Assembly: GCF_000024425.1 (NCBI RefSeq)
Contig: NC_013946.1
Span: 372,001 to 436,000, forward strand
From: Meiothermus ruber DSM 1279
GTDB taxonomy: Bacteria; Deinococcota; Deinococci; Deinococcales; Thermaceae
Reading direction: 5' to 3'
DNA: 64,000 bases
Under the pieces are notes generated by a model. That model saw only the letters and a list, made by a program, of their open reading frames with translations. It was not told the origin of the DNA and searched no databases. The position numbers were made by a program, and so were the translations under genes. Of the stretch, positions 9,979 to 18,914 are shown piece after piece. Numbering within the stretch: the first letter of the stretch is position 1; every line of letters begins with the position of its first letter.

Positions 9979-10929
9979 ATGGTTGTACCGCCCACCCCCG
10001 AAAACCTCGAGCGCGCCGCCCAGATTATCCGCAGTGGTGGGCTGGTGGCTTTTCCGACCGAGACCGTTTACGGCCTGGGGGCCAATGCCCTGGACGCCCG
10101 GGCCGCGGCCAGAATCTTTGAGGCTAAACAGCGCCCCAGCTTCGACCCACTGATCGTCCATGTGGCCGATCGGGGGATGCTGCAAAAGGTGGTACAGGAG
10201 GTTCCAGCGCTGGCCGAGCGGCTGATGGAGCGCTTCTGGCCGGGCCCCCTCACGCTGGTGCTGCCCAGGTCGGAGCGGGTGCCAGGCCTCGTGACCTCGG
10301 GGCTCCCGACGGTGGCGGTGCGCATGCCGGCCCACCCGGTGGCCCAGGAGCTGATCCGGCGGGCTGGCCTGCCGCTGGCCGCGCCCAGCGCCAATCCCTT
10401 TGGCTACCTGAGCCCCACCCGGGCGGAACACGTCGAGCGGATGCTGGGGGGGCGGGTGGATCTGATCCTGGATGGGGGGCGAACCGAGTTTGGGGTAGAG
10501 TCCACCATTGTTTTGCTAGCCGAGAAACCCACCGTGCTGCGCTATGGTGCGGTGGCGGTGGAGGAGCTGGAGAGGGTGCTGGGTAGGCTGGAGCTGCAGG
10601 TGGGGGCGCGGGAAAAACCCCTGGTTCCGGGCCAGTTGCCCCAGCACTACGCGCCCCATACCCCCATTCGCATCGCCCCGCCCAGCGAGATACCCCTGGG
10701 CCTTCGCAAGCGGGTGGGCTACCTGGCTTTTCAGGAAGTGCCCAAGGGGTTCAAGGTGGTTAAGGTGCTGTCTCCAACTGGCAGCTTGCTGGAGGCTGCC
10801 GCCCATCTGTTTGAAGCGCTGCACCAGCTCGACCGGCTGGGCCTGGAGGCCATTTACGCGGAGCCGATCCCCGAGGTGGGGCTGGGAAGGGCCATTATGG
10901 ATCGGCTGCGCAGGGCCTCGAGCGCCTAG
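9979..10929 (+). CDS. L-threonylcarbamoyladenylate synthase, Sua5 type
   Basis: This protein of about 316 residues makes threonylcarbamoyl-AMP from threonine, bicarbonate and ATP for the t6A37 modification of tRNAs. The YrdC domain shows GGLVAFPTETVYGLGANA and KQRPSFDPLIVHV. The extra C-terminal Sua5 domain follows after PGQLPQHYAPHTP. The ATG at 9979 begins just before the conserved domain; the frame remains open much further upstream, but that part lies antisense to ftsY. TATGAT at 9961-9966 with TTGCAG 19 bp upstream is a plausible promoter. It is divergent from ftsY. Confidence 0.92.
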   Translation: MVVPPTPENLERAAQIIRSGGLVAFPTETVYGLGANALDARAAARIFEAKQRPSFDPLIVHVADRGMLQKVVQEVPALAERLMERFWPGPLTLVLPRSERVPGLVTSGLPTVAVRMPAHPVAQELIRRAGLPLAAPSANPFGYLSPTRAEHVERMLGGRVDLILDGGRTEFGVESTIVLLAEKPTVLRYGAVAVEELERVLGRLELQVGAREKPLVPGQLPQHYAPHTPIRIAPPSEIPLGLRKRVGYLAFQEVPKGFKVVKVLSPTGSLLEAAAHLFEALHQLDRLGLEAIYAEPIPEVGLGRAIMDRLRRASSA

Positions 10930-10970
10930 CCGGGCTAATTGGGTGAGATATAATCGTACGAGGCTAGAAG

Positions 10971-11477
10971 ATGCGAGGGCGTAACGTTTTCCTACTGGTG
11001 CTGATCGTCGCGATGGCGGTATTCGCCTGGCGAAACTGGGCCGTTTTTAGCGAGGAGAAAACACTCTCGCTCTTCTTTACCCAGATCACCGCTCCGTTCG
11101 GCATCGTGATGCTTACCATCATGGCGGTGCTGGTGGCCATTTATTTTATGTATACGGTGGGGCTCGAGACCGCCGCCCTGCTCGAGGTCAAGCGCTACGC
11201 CCGCGAGCTGCTGGCCGCCCGCAAGCTGGCCGACGAGGCCGAGGCCAGCCGTTTCTCGGAGCTCAAAAAGTGGCTCGAGGGCGAACTGGCTGGTCTCAAA
11301 GCCCAGAGCCCGACGGGGCTCGAGGCCAGGTTGCAGGCTATTGCCGAGCGCATAGATCGGCTGGAGGACGAACTGCGCGAGGATATCGAGAAGGCCGGCA
11401 ATACCCTGGCCGCCTACATCGGTGAGCTGGAAGACCAGATAACCGGCCAGGACAGGCATCCGCCCCCCCCGCGTTGA
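10971..11477 (+). CDS. Membrane protein with C-terminal coiled coil
   Basis: This 168-residue protein has two transmembrane helices (about residues 4-20 and 40-62). A charged, heptad-like helical region follows, rich in Glu, Ala, Arg and Leu (ELLAARKLADEAEASRFSELK and AIAERIDRLEDELREDIEKA). The arrangement resembles LapA-domain membrane proteins, but similarity is only general. TATAAT at 10949-10954 is a good -10 element, 16 bases before the ATG. The stop codon lies within the -35 region of the following tRNA promoter. Confidence 0.7.
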   Translation: MRGRNVFLLVLIVAMAVFAWRNWAVFSEEKTLSLFFTQITAPFGIVMLTIMAVLVAIYFMYTVGLETAALLEVKRYARELLAARKLADEAEASRFSELKKWLEGELAGLKAQSPTGLEARLQAIAERIDRLEDELREDIEKAGNTLAAYIGELEDQITGQDRHPPPPR

Positions 11478-11502
11478 GCAAATTGACCAAACCCGCTAGA
11501 CT
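11474..11502 (+). promoter_or_regulatory. Promoter of the CAU tRNA gene
   Basis: TTGAGC (11474-11479) and TAGACT (11497-11502) are 17 bp apart and lie 13 bp before the tRNA. The -35 overlaps the stop codon of the preceding gene. Confidence 0.6.
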
Positions 11503-11515
11503 AGTCCCTGCTTGG

Positions 11516-11592
11516 GGGCCGTTAGCTCAGTTGGTCAGAGCAAGCGACTCATAATCGCCAGGTCGCGGGTTCAAGTCCTGCACGGCCCACCA
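11516..11592 (+). tRNA. tRNA with CAU anticodon, probably tRNA-Ile2 (lysidine-modified)
   Basis: A 77-nt cloverleaf has anticodon loop CTCATAA and encoded CCA. Unlike the initiator it has a paired G1-C72. The acceptor stem has C4-G69 and C5-G68, and the anticodon arm GCGACTCATAATCGC matches the bacterial Ile2 species as I remember it. Those features favour TilS modification to an AUA-reading tRNA-Ile rather than elongator Met. A T-run follows, but there is no clear hairpin. Confidence 0.9.
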
Positions 11593-11686
11593 TCTTTTTT
11601 TCAAGGTTACCACACCTGCGGGCCTTGATTTGCCGGGCAGGTTCCTGAGTTTGTCGAAAAAGTAAGAAGCGATATTGAGGGCGCAG

Positions 11687-12844
11687 GTGAACCGGGTAAT
11701 TGCTAAAGCGGGCAAAGGCAAAAAAGTGCGCAACTTTTATCCGGGCCTGTTTGCCGACGAACTGGCTTCGGTGCCAGAACAGGCCGGGGTTGTGCAGGTT
11801 TATTCCGAAGAAGAGGGTTTTTTGGGGGTGGGGTATTACGACCCCCAAAGCCGGGTGGCGGTGCGGGTCTACCGCTTCGACGAGGGGCCGCTCGACAAAA
11901 GATTTTTCCTGCAGCGCTTCGAGCGGGCCCAGAAAAAACGGGCCCAGCTAGACCCCTTTCACCGCCTGGTGCACGCCGAGGCCGATGGGCTGCCGGGGCT
12001 GGTGGTGGATCGTTTTGGTGGTGTGCTGGTGGTGCAGGTGCGCAACCGGGCCATGGAAGCCCTGCGGGCGCACTGGCTACCGGCCCTGATCGAGGCCTTG
12101 CAGCCAGCCAGCATCTACGAGCGCTCCGATGTGGACAGCCGCCGCCAGGAAGGACTCCCGGAGCGGGTGGGTGTGCTGTACGGTGAGGCGCCATCGGTGC
12201 TGGAGGTGCAGGAAGACGGCCTGGTCTTCCAGATTCCCCTGGCCCTGGCCCAGAAGACCGGCTACTACCTCGACCAGCGGGAGAACCGCCGGCGGCTCGA
12301 GCAGGTGGTGGGGCCGGGTGAGCGGGTGCTGGATGTCTACAGCTACGTGGGGGCCTTTGCACTGCGTGCAGCCCGCAAAGGGGCTTATGCGCTGGCGGTG
12401 GATAAAGACCTCGACGCTTTGGCTGTGCTGGATCGGGCTGCCTCGATGCAGGGCTTGCGGGTGGATATCCGCCAGGGTGATGCGGTGGCGGTGCTGGAGG
12501 ATCTGGCTCGAGGTAAAACCCCGCCCTTCCGGCACGTCTTGCTCGACCCCCCCACCCTGGTTAAAAAGCCCGACGAACTGCCCAGGGTCAAGCGGCTGCT
12601 GGTGGACTTGCTGCGGCCGGCCCTTCGGCTGTTGGATCGGGAGGGCTGGCTGTGGCTCTCGAGCTGTGCCTACTACCTGGGCGTGGACGCGCTGCTCGAG
12701 GTGACCCGCCGGGCCGCTGCCGATGAAGGCCGCCGCCTGCGGGTGCACGCCGTCCACTACAACCCGCCCGACCACCCCTGGAGCCTGCATGTGCCAGAGT
12801 CGCTGTACCTGAAAACGGTCGTTTTTCAGGACGACCCCCTTTAG
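11687..12844 (+). CDS. SAM-dependent rRNA (cytosine) methyltransferase, RlmI-like
   Basis: The protein of about 385 residues has an N-terminal PUA-like domain, a middle EEHAD-like domain ([16 protein letters not shown]) and a C-terminal Rossmann methyltransferase ([20 protein letters not shown], then LLDPPTLVK). It follows the RlmI/TTHA1280 architecture of 23S rRNA m5C methyltransferases. The GTG at 11687 is preferred over TTG at 11675 because GAGGG lies five bases upstream and the PUA domain starts at [13 protein letters not shown]. The LDPPT motif is the family's catalytic-loop variant. The exact target cytosine is not shown by sequence. Confidence 0.85.
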   Translation: MNRVIAKAGKGKKVRNFYPGLFADELASVPEQAGVVQVYSEEEGFLGVGYYDPQSRVAVRVYRFDEGPLDKRFFLQRFERAQKKRAQLDPFHRLVHAEADGLPGLVVDRFGGVLVVQVRNRAMEALRAHWLPALIEALQPASIYERSDVDSRRQEGLPERVGVLYGEAPSVLEVQEDGLVFQIPLALAQKTGYYLDQRENRRRLEQVVGPGERVLDVYSYVGAFALRAARKGAYALAVDKDLDALAVLDRAASMQGLRVDIRQGDAVAVLEDLARGKTPPFRHVLLDPPTLVKKPDELPRVKRLLVDLLRPALRLLDREGWLWLSSCAYYLGVDALLEVTRRAAADEGRRLRVHAVHYNPPDHPWSLHVPESLYLKTVVFQDDPL

Positions 12845-12970
12845 TTCGGACGGTTTAGTGCGTTAATCCCAATGTAGGGCTGGAGGTGCTGCTCTTGAAG
12901 TCTCTTCCCGCTCCAGTGGGAGTACCGCCCCCAACATCCGGATTTACAGGAGAAGGGTTATGCTCATAAA

Positions 12971-13363
12971 GTGTCGGCGAGCTTGCCCATCCGGAACGAC
13001 ATCCATGTGAAGGTAGAGGTGGTCTACGCCCAGGCGCACTCGAGGCCCGGGCAGCACGTCTTTGTATACTTCATCACCCTGGAAAACCAGGGCCACGAGA
13101 CGGTGCAGCTCCTGCGTCGGGAATGGTTCATTCAAGACGGCTGGGGTGGGGTGGTGCACGTGGAGGGTGAGGGGGTGGTGGGTGAGAAGCCCATCCTCGA
13201 GCCCGGTCAGCTTTACAGATACAACAGTTTTTGCCCCTTGGCCCACCCCCCTGGCTTAATGTGGGGTTTCTATACCTTCCAGAACATGCTGGGCGCGCTG
13301 TTCCGCGTCGAGATACCGGCCTTTGCCCTGCGCCTGCCGGATGCCCACCGCACCCTCAACTAG
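12971..13363 (+). CDS. apaG: ApaG domain protein
   Basis: The 130-residue protein matches ApaG over its whole length: an immunoglobulin-like beta fold with VYFITLENQGHETVQLLRREW, the EGEGVVGEKPILEPGQ segment and the FxFxxPxG-like end. ApaG is linked to cobalt/magnesium efflux and Ap4A metabolism in enteric bacteria; its biochemical function is unsettled. The GTG start is six bases after TATGCT (12959-12964), which fits a leaderless message. Its TAG overlaps the stop of the convergent ABC ATPase gene within the palindrome CTAG. Confidence 0.88.
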   Translation: MSASLPIRNDIHVKVEVVYAQAHSRPGQHVFVYFITLENQGHETVQLLRREWFIQDGWGGVVHVEGEGVVGEKPILEPGQLYRYNSFCPLAHPPGLMWGFYTFQNMLGALFRVEIPAFALRLPDAHRTLN

Positions 13364-14103
13364 GCCAGTACGCTGGCGGACTCACTGGCGTCTTCGGTGA
13401 GGCGTAAGAAGAACTCCTCGAGGTCGCTCGAGCCGTGCTGGTGCAGGAGTTCCTTAGGGGAGCCCAGGGCCAGCAGACGCCCCCGGTGTACCAGGGCCAC
13501 CCGGTCGGCGACCTGCTCGGCCAGGTGAAGCTGGTGGGTGGCGTAGAGCACCGCCCGCCCGTTCTTGGAATATTCGCGCAACAAGTCCTTGACCAGCCGG
13601 GTGGCGTGGGGGTCGAGCCCCACCATCGGCTCGTCCAGAATCAGGGCCGGTGGGGCGTGCAGAAGGCTCATGGCCAGCGAGAGCTTTTGCCGCATGCCGT
13701 GCGAGTAGGTCTCGATCAGCGAGGAAGCGAAGCGCTCGAGGCGGAACTGCACCAGCAGTTCCTCGATGCGGGCCTCGGCCTGGGCCCTGGGCAGGCGGTA
13801 GATCCCAGCGGCAAAGCGCAGGAGCTCGAGGCCCGAGAGCTTGCCGTATAGGTAGGGCCGGTCGGGCACGTAACCGAACTGGGCCTTGGCCCGCACCGGG
13901 TCTTTCCAGACATCCACCCCCCCTACCAGGGCCCGGCCCCGGCTGGGCCGCAACAACCCCACCAGCGCCTTGATGGTGGTGCTTTTGCCCGCGCCGTTGG
14001 GCCCGAGCAGGGCCAGGGTCTCGCCGGGCCGTACTTCCAGGTTCAGGCCGTCCAGGGCCACAAAAGAGCCGTACCGCTTGCTGAGGTCTTCCAGCCGGAT
14101 CAT
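13360..14103 (-). CDS. ABC transporter ATP-binding protein
   Basis: The 247-residue ATPase has Walker A GPNGAGKST, the Q-loop in FGYVPDRPYLYGKLSG, the signature YSHGMRQKLSLAMSLLH, Walker B ALILDEPMVGLD and the switch histidine in YATHQ. It is of the CcmA/NatA export type that pairs with a membrane subunit. No permease gene is adjacent, so the partner is elsewhere. The ATG at 14103 directly precedes the conserved start IRLEDLSKRYGS; a GTG six bases earlier is an alternative. Confidence 0.9.
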   Translation of the reverse strand: MIRLEDLSKRYGSFVALDGLNLEVRPGETLALLGPNGAGKSTTIKALVGLLRPSRGRALVGGVDVWKDPVRAKAQFGYVPDRPYLYGKLSGLELLRFAAGIYRLPRAQAEARIEELLVQFRLERFASSLIETYSHGMRQKLSLAMSLLHAPPALILDEPMVGLDPHATRLVKDLLREYSKNGRAVLYATHQLHLAEQVADRVALVHRGRLLALGSPKELLHQHGSSDLEEFFLRLTEDASESASVLA

Positions 14104-14122
14104 CGCCACGGTTTAAAGCCTA

Positions 14123-14174
14123 AGGCCGAAAGCTCTTGGCAAGGGTGCAAAACCTGCTTTTGAGCTTTCGGCCT
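14123..14174. repeat. 13-bp inverted repeat between ctp and ABC ATPase genes
   Basis: AGGCCGAAAGCTC (14123-14135) and GAGCTTTCGGCCT (14162-14174) form a perfect stem with a 26-nt loop. There is no good T-run, so mRNA processing or a weak stop are both possible. Confidence 0.6.
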
Positions 14175-14187
14175 GGGCGCAACAGTC

Positions 14188-15504
14188 TTACCGAAGCTCT
14201 TCCAGCGCCCGCCGCAAAATGGCGTCCTTGTTCAGGTCTACCTCGGCCTGGCCGCGCTCGGCGGGCAGGTTGACCGCGGGCCGGGGCTGGCTGAAGTTGA
14301 ACTTGCCCTGGGCGTCGGCCTTGGTGGTAAAGGTCTGGCCGCCGATGGTGATGGTCACGGTCTCGCCGGGCTTGGCCCCGGTGCCCTCAAAGGCCACCGG
14401 CACCTCAAAGCGGGTGTCCTTGACCTCGATGTCGGGCTTGATGCCCTGCTTGTTAATGCCACGGCGCTTGGGGGTGAGCCACTCGAAGGTGACCAGGGTC
14501 AGGTCGCCACCGTTGGCCAGATCAATCACATTCTGCCCCACACCCTTGCCAAACGAGGTCTCACCGATCACCTTGGCCCGCCCGGTGTCCTGCATGGCCC
14601 CGGCCACAATCTCCGAAGCCGAGGCCGAGTTGCCGTTGATCAGCACCACCATTGGGCCGCTCCAGGTGACCTGGCCGTTGGCCTCGCAGTAGAGCCGGGT
14701 CTCGTTGCGGGTGCGGGTGTACACGATGGGCCCCTCGCGGATAAAGGCCCGGGCCACCTGGCAGCCCTGATCCAGCAGACCGCCGCCGTTGTCGCGCAGG
14801 TCGAAGACCAGCTTTTGCACACCCCGCTGCTTCAGCTCGTTCAGGGCGGCGTTGAGCTGCTCGATGACCCGCACGTTGCCGAAGGTTTCCAGCGCCACGT
14901 ACCCCACGTTGCCGGGCAGGATGGTTTTGGAGACCGAGATGATCTCGACCCGCTGCCGGATCATCTCGAAGCGCAGGATGGCGTTGGTGCCTTCCCGGCG
15001 GATGCCAATGGTGACCTTGGTGTTTTGCGGCCCCCGAATCTGGGCCACAATTTCGTTCAGATCGAGCTTGGTGACGTCCTGGCCGTTGACCTCCACGATG
15101 ATATCCCCGGCCCGGATGCCGGCGTTGAAGGCCGGCAGGCCCCGGATCACCCCCTGCACCCGTGCGCCGCCGCCGTTTTCGTTGGGGGCCAGGGTGGCGC
15201 CGATGCCAAAGAACTCACCCTGGATATCTTGGTTGCGCAGACTGGCCCGTTGGGGCGGGGAGTAGCTGGTAAACTCGTCCTCTAAAGCCCCCAGCATGCC
15301 CCTGATGCCGCCCTCGAGCACGCGGTTGAGCTGGTCGGGCTCGAGGCGGGTCAGATACTGGGTTTGCAGGAGTTGATAGGTCTGTACCAGGGCTTGTCCG
15401 TAGGGGTTGCGGTTGAAGGCTTCGGCAACCCCCCCCGAAAGCTGGGCATAAACAAGGGCGGCCAGGATGCCACCCAGCACAATTAACCAGGCTCTGCGCT
15501 TCAT
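14188..15504 (-). CDS. C-terminal processing peptidase, S41 family
   Basis: The product is a periplasmic serine protease of about 438 residues. A signal anchor (LIVLGGILAALVYAQLSG) is followed by a PDZ domain (IGATLAPNENGG to VEVNGQDVTKL), then the S41 catalytic core. The nucleophile serine is in NGNSASASEIVAGAMQD and the lysine is in VIGETSFGKGVGQ. CtpA enzymes trim C-termini of envelope proteins and hydrolases. An extra beta-rich tail (residues about 375-438) follows the core. The ATG at 15504 was chosen; a GTG four codons upstream is possible. It is transcribed away from ftsE. Confidence 0.93.
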   Translation of the reverse strand: MKRRAWLIVLGGILAALVYAQLSGGVAEAFNRNPYGQALVQTYQLLQTQYLTRLEPDQLNRVLEGGIRGMLGALEDEFTSYSPPQRASLRNQDIQGEFFGIGATLAPNENGGGARVQGVIRGLPAFNAGIRAGDIIVEVNGQDVTKLDLNEIVAQIRGPQNTKVTIGIRREGTNAILRFEMIRQRVEIISVSKTILPGNVGYVALETFGNVRVIEQLNAALNELKQRGVQKLVFDLRDNGGGLLDQGCQVARAFIREGPIVYTRTRNETRLYCEANGQVTWSGPMVVLINGNSASASEIVAGAMQDTGRAKVIGETSFGKGVGQNVIDLANGGDLTLVTFEWLTPKRRGINKQGIKPDIEVKDTRFEVPVAFEGTGAKPGETVTITIGGQTFTTKADAQGKFNFSQPRPAVNLPAERGQAEVDLNKDAILRRALEELR

Positions 15505-15613
15505 GGTCTCGTTCACCTAAGACCCCAGTGTAGCGGTTGTAGATGAGAGCGAAGTGTTCACCTGCAAACATTGCCGAGCTCTCGAGCGGCACCTTGTTGT
15601 ACCCTGGAAACCG

Positions 15614-16300
<687 letters not shown>

Positions 16301-16386
16301 TGGAGCAGTTGGACAAATATCCCTCGCTGGGGGATGGTAGTATTGAGGTACCAGGCGAGAGGGCATTTTGAAAACCTAAAAGCAGC

Positions 16387-16442
16387 GTTTCGGGAATCCC
16401 GGACTTGGTGGAGGTTTCCGAGTGCCTTCGCCATCCCGAAAC
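16387..16442 (+). repeat. Inverted repeat in the hpf leader
   Basis: GTTTCGGGA (16387-16395) and TCCCGAAAC (16434-16442) can pair as a 9-bp stem enclosing 38 nt, ending 42 bp before the hpf start. It may shape the 5' untranslated region. No function is known. Confidence 0.45.
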
Positions 16443-16484
16443 CCCGCCTGGGAAGCCAACTCGGGACACGATTGGAGGGCGATG

Positions 16485-17036
16485 ATGAACGTTTACAAAC
16501 TGGTTGGTCGCCAAATTGAGATCACCGAGGCCCTCAAGAACTACCTGGACAAGAAGATGGCCCGCCTGGATCGCTACTTTGATAACAACGTTGAGGCCAA
16601 AGTGGTGCTCTCGATGGCCCAGGGCCCGCGCATCGAGCGCAAGGCCAAGGCCGAGATTCAGGTCAATGTGCCGGGGGGTATTGTGCGGGTGGAGGAGGCC
16701 GACCCCGATATGTACGCGGCCATTGATCGCTCGATTGACCGCCTCGAGTACCAGCTCAAGCGTTACAAAGAACGCCACTTTCAGCGCGCGCGCCATGCGG
16801 TTCCAGAAGCTGTTCTGGCTGGAAGCGCCCACCTCGAAACCGAGGAAGAGGCCGAGCCCCGCATCGTGCGTACCAAACGCTTTCACATGAAGCCCATGAC
16901 CCCGGAAGATGCCGCCTTCGAGATGGAAGCCCTAGGCCACGACTTCTTTGTTTTCCGCAACGCCGATACCGAGCAGATTAACGTGATTTATCGGCGTCGT
17001 GACGGCAATTATGGCCTGATTGAGCCCACCGCCTGA
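16485..17036 (+). CDS. hpf: Ribosome hibernation promoting factor, long form
   Basis: The 183-residue protein has an N-terminal S30AE domain (NVYKLVGRQIEITEALKNYLDKKMARLDRYF) and the C-terminal dimerisation domain of long HPF (RIVRTKRFHMKPMTPEDAAFEMEALGHDFFVF to YRRRDGNYGLIEP). Long HPF alone pairs 70S ribosomes into 100S dimers in stationary phase. GGAGG is placed better for the second of two adjacent ATGs (16485) than for the first (16482). The 180-nt upstream region holds an inverted repeat but no clear promoter. Confidence 0.96.
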   Translation: MNVYKLVGRQIEITEALKNYLDKKMARLDRYFDNNVEAKVVLSMAQGPRIERKAKAEIQVNVPGGIVRVEEADPDMYAAIDRSIDRLEYQLKRYKERHFQRARHAVPEAVLAGSAHLETEEEAEPRIVRTKRFHMKPMTPEDAAFEMEALGHDFFVFRNADTEQINVIYRRRDGNYGLIEPTA

Positions 17037-17066
17037 GCCCCTGCTGCGGTGGGGGGCTGCCGAGCA

Positions 17067-17651
17067 ATGCGCATCCTGGTTACCTCGCTCAAAGGCGGGG
17101 TGGGCAAGACCACCACCGCGGTGCACCTGGCCGCGTTTTTGCGGCTTCGCGGCCCCACCTTGCTGATCGATGCCGACCCCGCCCAGGGTGCCTTGGTCTG
17201 GGCCCGCCAGGGGCCCGGACTGCCCTTTGAGGTGGCCGGCCCGGAGGAGGCCCGACCCAAGCGCTTTGAGCACGTTGTAATTGATACGGCGGGACACCCG
17301 AAGGGCAAGACCCTGCGCGAGTACGCGGGCAAGGCCGACCTGGTGGTGGTGCCCACCTCGCCGGGGCTGCTTTCCTTGGCGAGTTTGCAGCAGTTTTTGC
17401 CGATGCTAAGCGACCTCCCGTGGCGGGTTCTGGTGACCCTGGTGCCGCCCTTTCCCTCCCTCGAGGGGGTGCGCGCCTTCGCTTATTTGAGGGCGCGATC
17501 CATACCCCACTTCAAACACGCTGTTCATCGCCTGGCAGCCTATGAAAAAGCAGTGCTGGCCGGAACTTTGGTGCAAAACGTTCCAGATCCCCGGGCGGTG
17601 CGGGCCTGGGAGGAGTATGTGCTGGTGGGACGGGAGATGCTCAAACGGTAG
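17067..17651 (+). CDS. ParA/MinD-like ATPase, orphan
   Basis: The 194-residue P-loop protein has the deviant Walker A KGGVGKTT at residues 9-16, LLIDADPAQGAL and the HVVIDTAGHPKG segment. It is short, like Soj/ParA relatives lacking an N-terminal DNA-binding helix. No parB-like partner lies next to it, so this is an orphan ATPase, perhaps positioning another complex. It begins 30 bp after hpf and may be co-transcribed. The ATG at 17067 starts exactly at the first beta strand. Confidence 0.85.
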   Translation: MRILVTSLKGGVGKTTTAVHLAAFLRLRGPTLLIDADPAQGALVWARQGPGLPFEVAGPEEARPKRFEHVVIDTAGHPKGKTLREYAGKADLVVVPTSPGLLSLASLQQFLPMLSDLPWRVLVTLVPPFPSLEGVRAFAYLRARSIPHFKHAVHRLAAYEKAVLAGTLVQNVPDPRAVRAWEEYVLVGREMLKR

Positions 17652-17703
17652 ATGGGCTGTACCGCTGGGGGCTTCCCGCGGGGGTCAAGCGGTGGTGGAG
17701 CGC

Positions 17704-18864
17704 CTAATCGACCGCCTGGACTACCCGTGCAATGCGCTCGAGCGCCTCTTGCACGAGCGAGCGGCTGGTCGCAAAGTTTAGACGCAGCCAGCCCTGGTAC
17801 TGCGGCCCGAACATCCTGCCATCGTTGAGGCCGACTTTGGCCTGTTCCAGCATGATCTTGTGCGCCTCCTGGGCCAGGGGCGTTTGTGAGAAGTCCAGCC
17901 AGGCCAGGTAGGTGCCTTGCGGGGGCCGGTAGCCCACCTGGGGTAGGCGCTGCTGCATAAACCCGGTGACGAGGTCGCGGTTGCCCTTCAGGTAGGCCCG
18001 CACCTGCTGTAGCCAGTCCTGGGCGTGCTCGAGCGCAGCCCGCCAGGCTGCCATGGCGAGCACGTTGGGGTGGCCCCCAAGGCCCTTGCTAACCTGGGCC
18101 ATGGCGCTCAGGATCTGCTTGTTGTGGCTGATGGCCACCCCGCCGCCCAGCCCGGCGGTGTTGTACGACTTGCAGGGCCCGGTGAGGGTCACGGTGCGCT
18201 GGGCAATCTCGGGGCTCAAAGAGGCAATGGGGATGTGCTGGCCCTCGTAAATCAGGTCGGCCCAGAGTTCGTCGGACATCACCCACAGGCGGTGGCGCAG
18301 GGCAAACTCGGCCAGTCGCTCCAGCTCGTCACGTCGGAAGACCCGCCCGGTGGGGTTCTGGGGGTTGCACAGCAGCAGTAGCCGGGTGCGGGGGGTCACC
18401 AGGCGCTCGAGCTGATCAAAGTCAATCTCCCAGCCGCTGGGGGTGGGTTGCAGCGGGTTGTGCCGGGCGATGCGGTGGTGCTCGCTGAGGGCGTTGAGAA
18501 ACGGAGGATAGACCGGCACCTGGGTGATCACCTCATCGCCGGGGCTGCTCAGGGCCAGCACGCTGGCGTAGATGGCCGGCACCACCGAGGTGGTGAGCAG
18601 CAGGTTTTCGGGGGTAAGACCCTCCAGACCGAACTGGCTTTGCTGCTGAATAATGCGTTCCAGCAGCAGCCCATCCCCTTTCATCTGGGGATAGCCCACC
18701 CGCTCCTGCAGCCGCTCTACAATGGCCTGGGTGATGGCCGGGCTGATGGGGAAGTCCATGTCGGCCACCCACATGGGCAGTACGTCCGCAGGGTAAAAGT
18801 GCCACTTGCCGCTGTAGCCGTAGGGATCGCGCAGGGTGCGGGGCGATAGCTCGTCCAATTGCAT
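17704..18864 (-). CDS. PLP-dependent aminotransferase, MalY/PatB type
   Basis: The 386-residue fold-type I enzyme starts with the MalY/PatB signature MWVADMDFPISPAI and has LLCNPQNPTGRVF, the MSDELWADLIYEG segment with the PLP-contacting aspartate, and the SKSYN-type lysine site as GPCKSYNTAGLG. Members cleave cystathionine or cysteine (C-S lyase) and some have regulatory roles. The closing NFATSRSLVQEALERI holds the substrate carboxylate arginine. It is convergent with the ParA gene. Lyase rather than transaminase activity is family inference. Confidence 0.88.
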   Translation of the reverse strand: MQLDELSPRTLRDPYGYSGKWHFYPADVLPMWVADMDFPISPAITQAIVERLQERVGYPQMKGDGLLLERIIQQQSQFGLEGLTPENLLLTTSVVPAIYASVLALSSPGDEVITQVPVYPPFLNALSEHHRIARHNPLQPTPSGWEIDFDQLERLVTPRTRLLLLCNPQNPTGRVFRRDELERLAEFALRHRLWVMSDELWADLIYEGQHIPIASLSPEIAQRTVTLTGPCKSYNTAGLGGGVAISHNKQILSAMAQVSKGLGGHPNVLAMAAWRAALEHAQDWLQQVRAYLKGNRDLVTGFMQQRLPQVGYRPPQGTYLAWLDFSQTPLAQEAHKIMLEQAKVGLNDGRMFGPQYQGWLRLNFATSRSLVQEALERIARVVQAVD

Positions 18865-18914
18865 GGCTATAGCTTATCTCCAATCAGGACGGCTGTTTGG
18901 CAAACAGGCTGCGC

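Noticed and set aside
17067-17651. ParA-like ATPase as part of a plasmid or chromosome partition operon
   Set aside because: No parB or parS-like palindromes are adjacent; the ParB-fold protein at 31464 is 14 kb away and lacks the DNA-binding helix.
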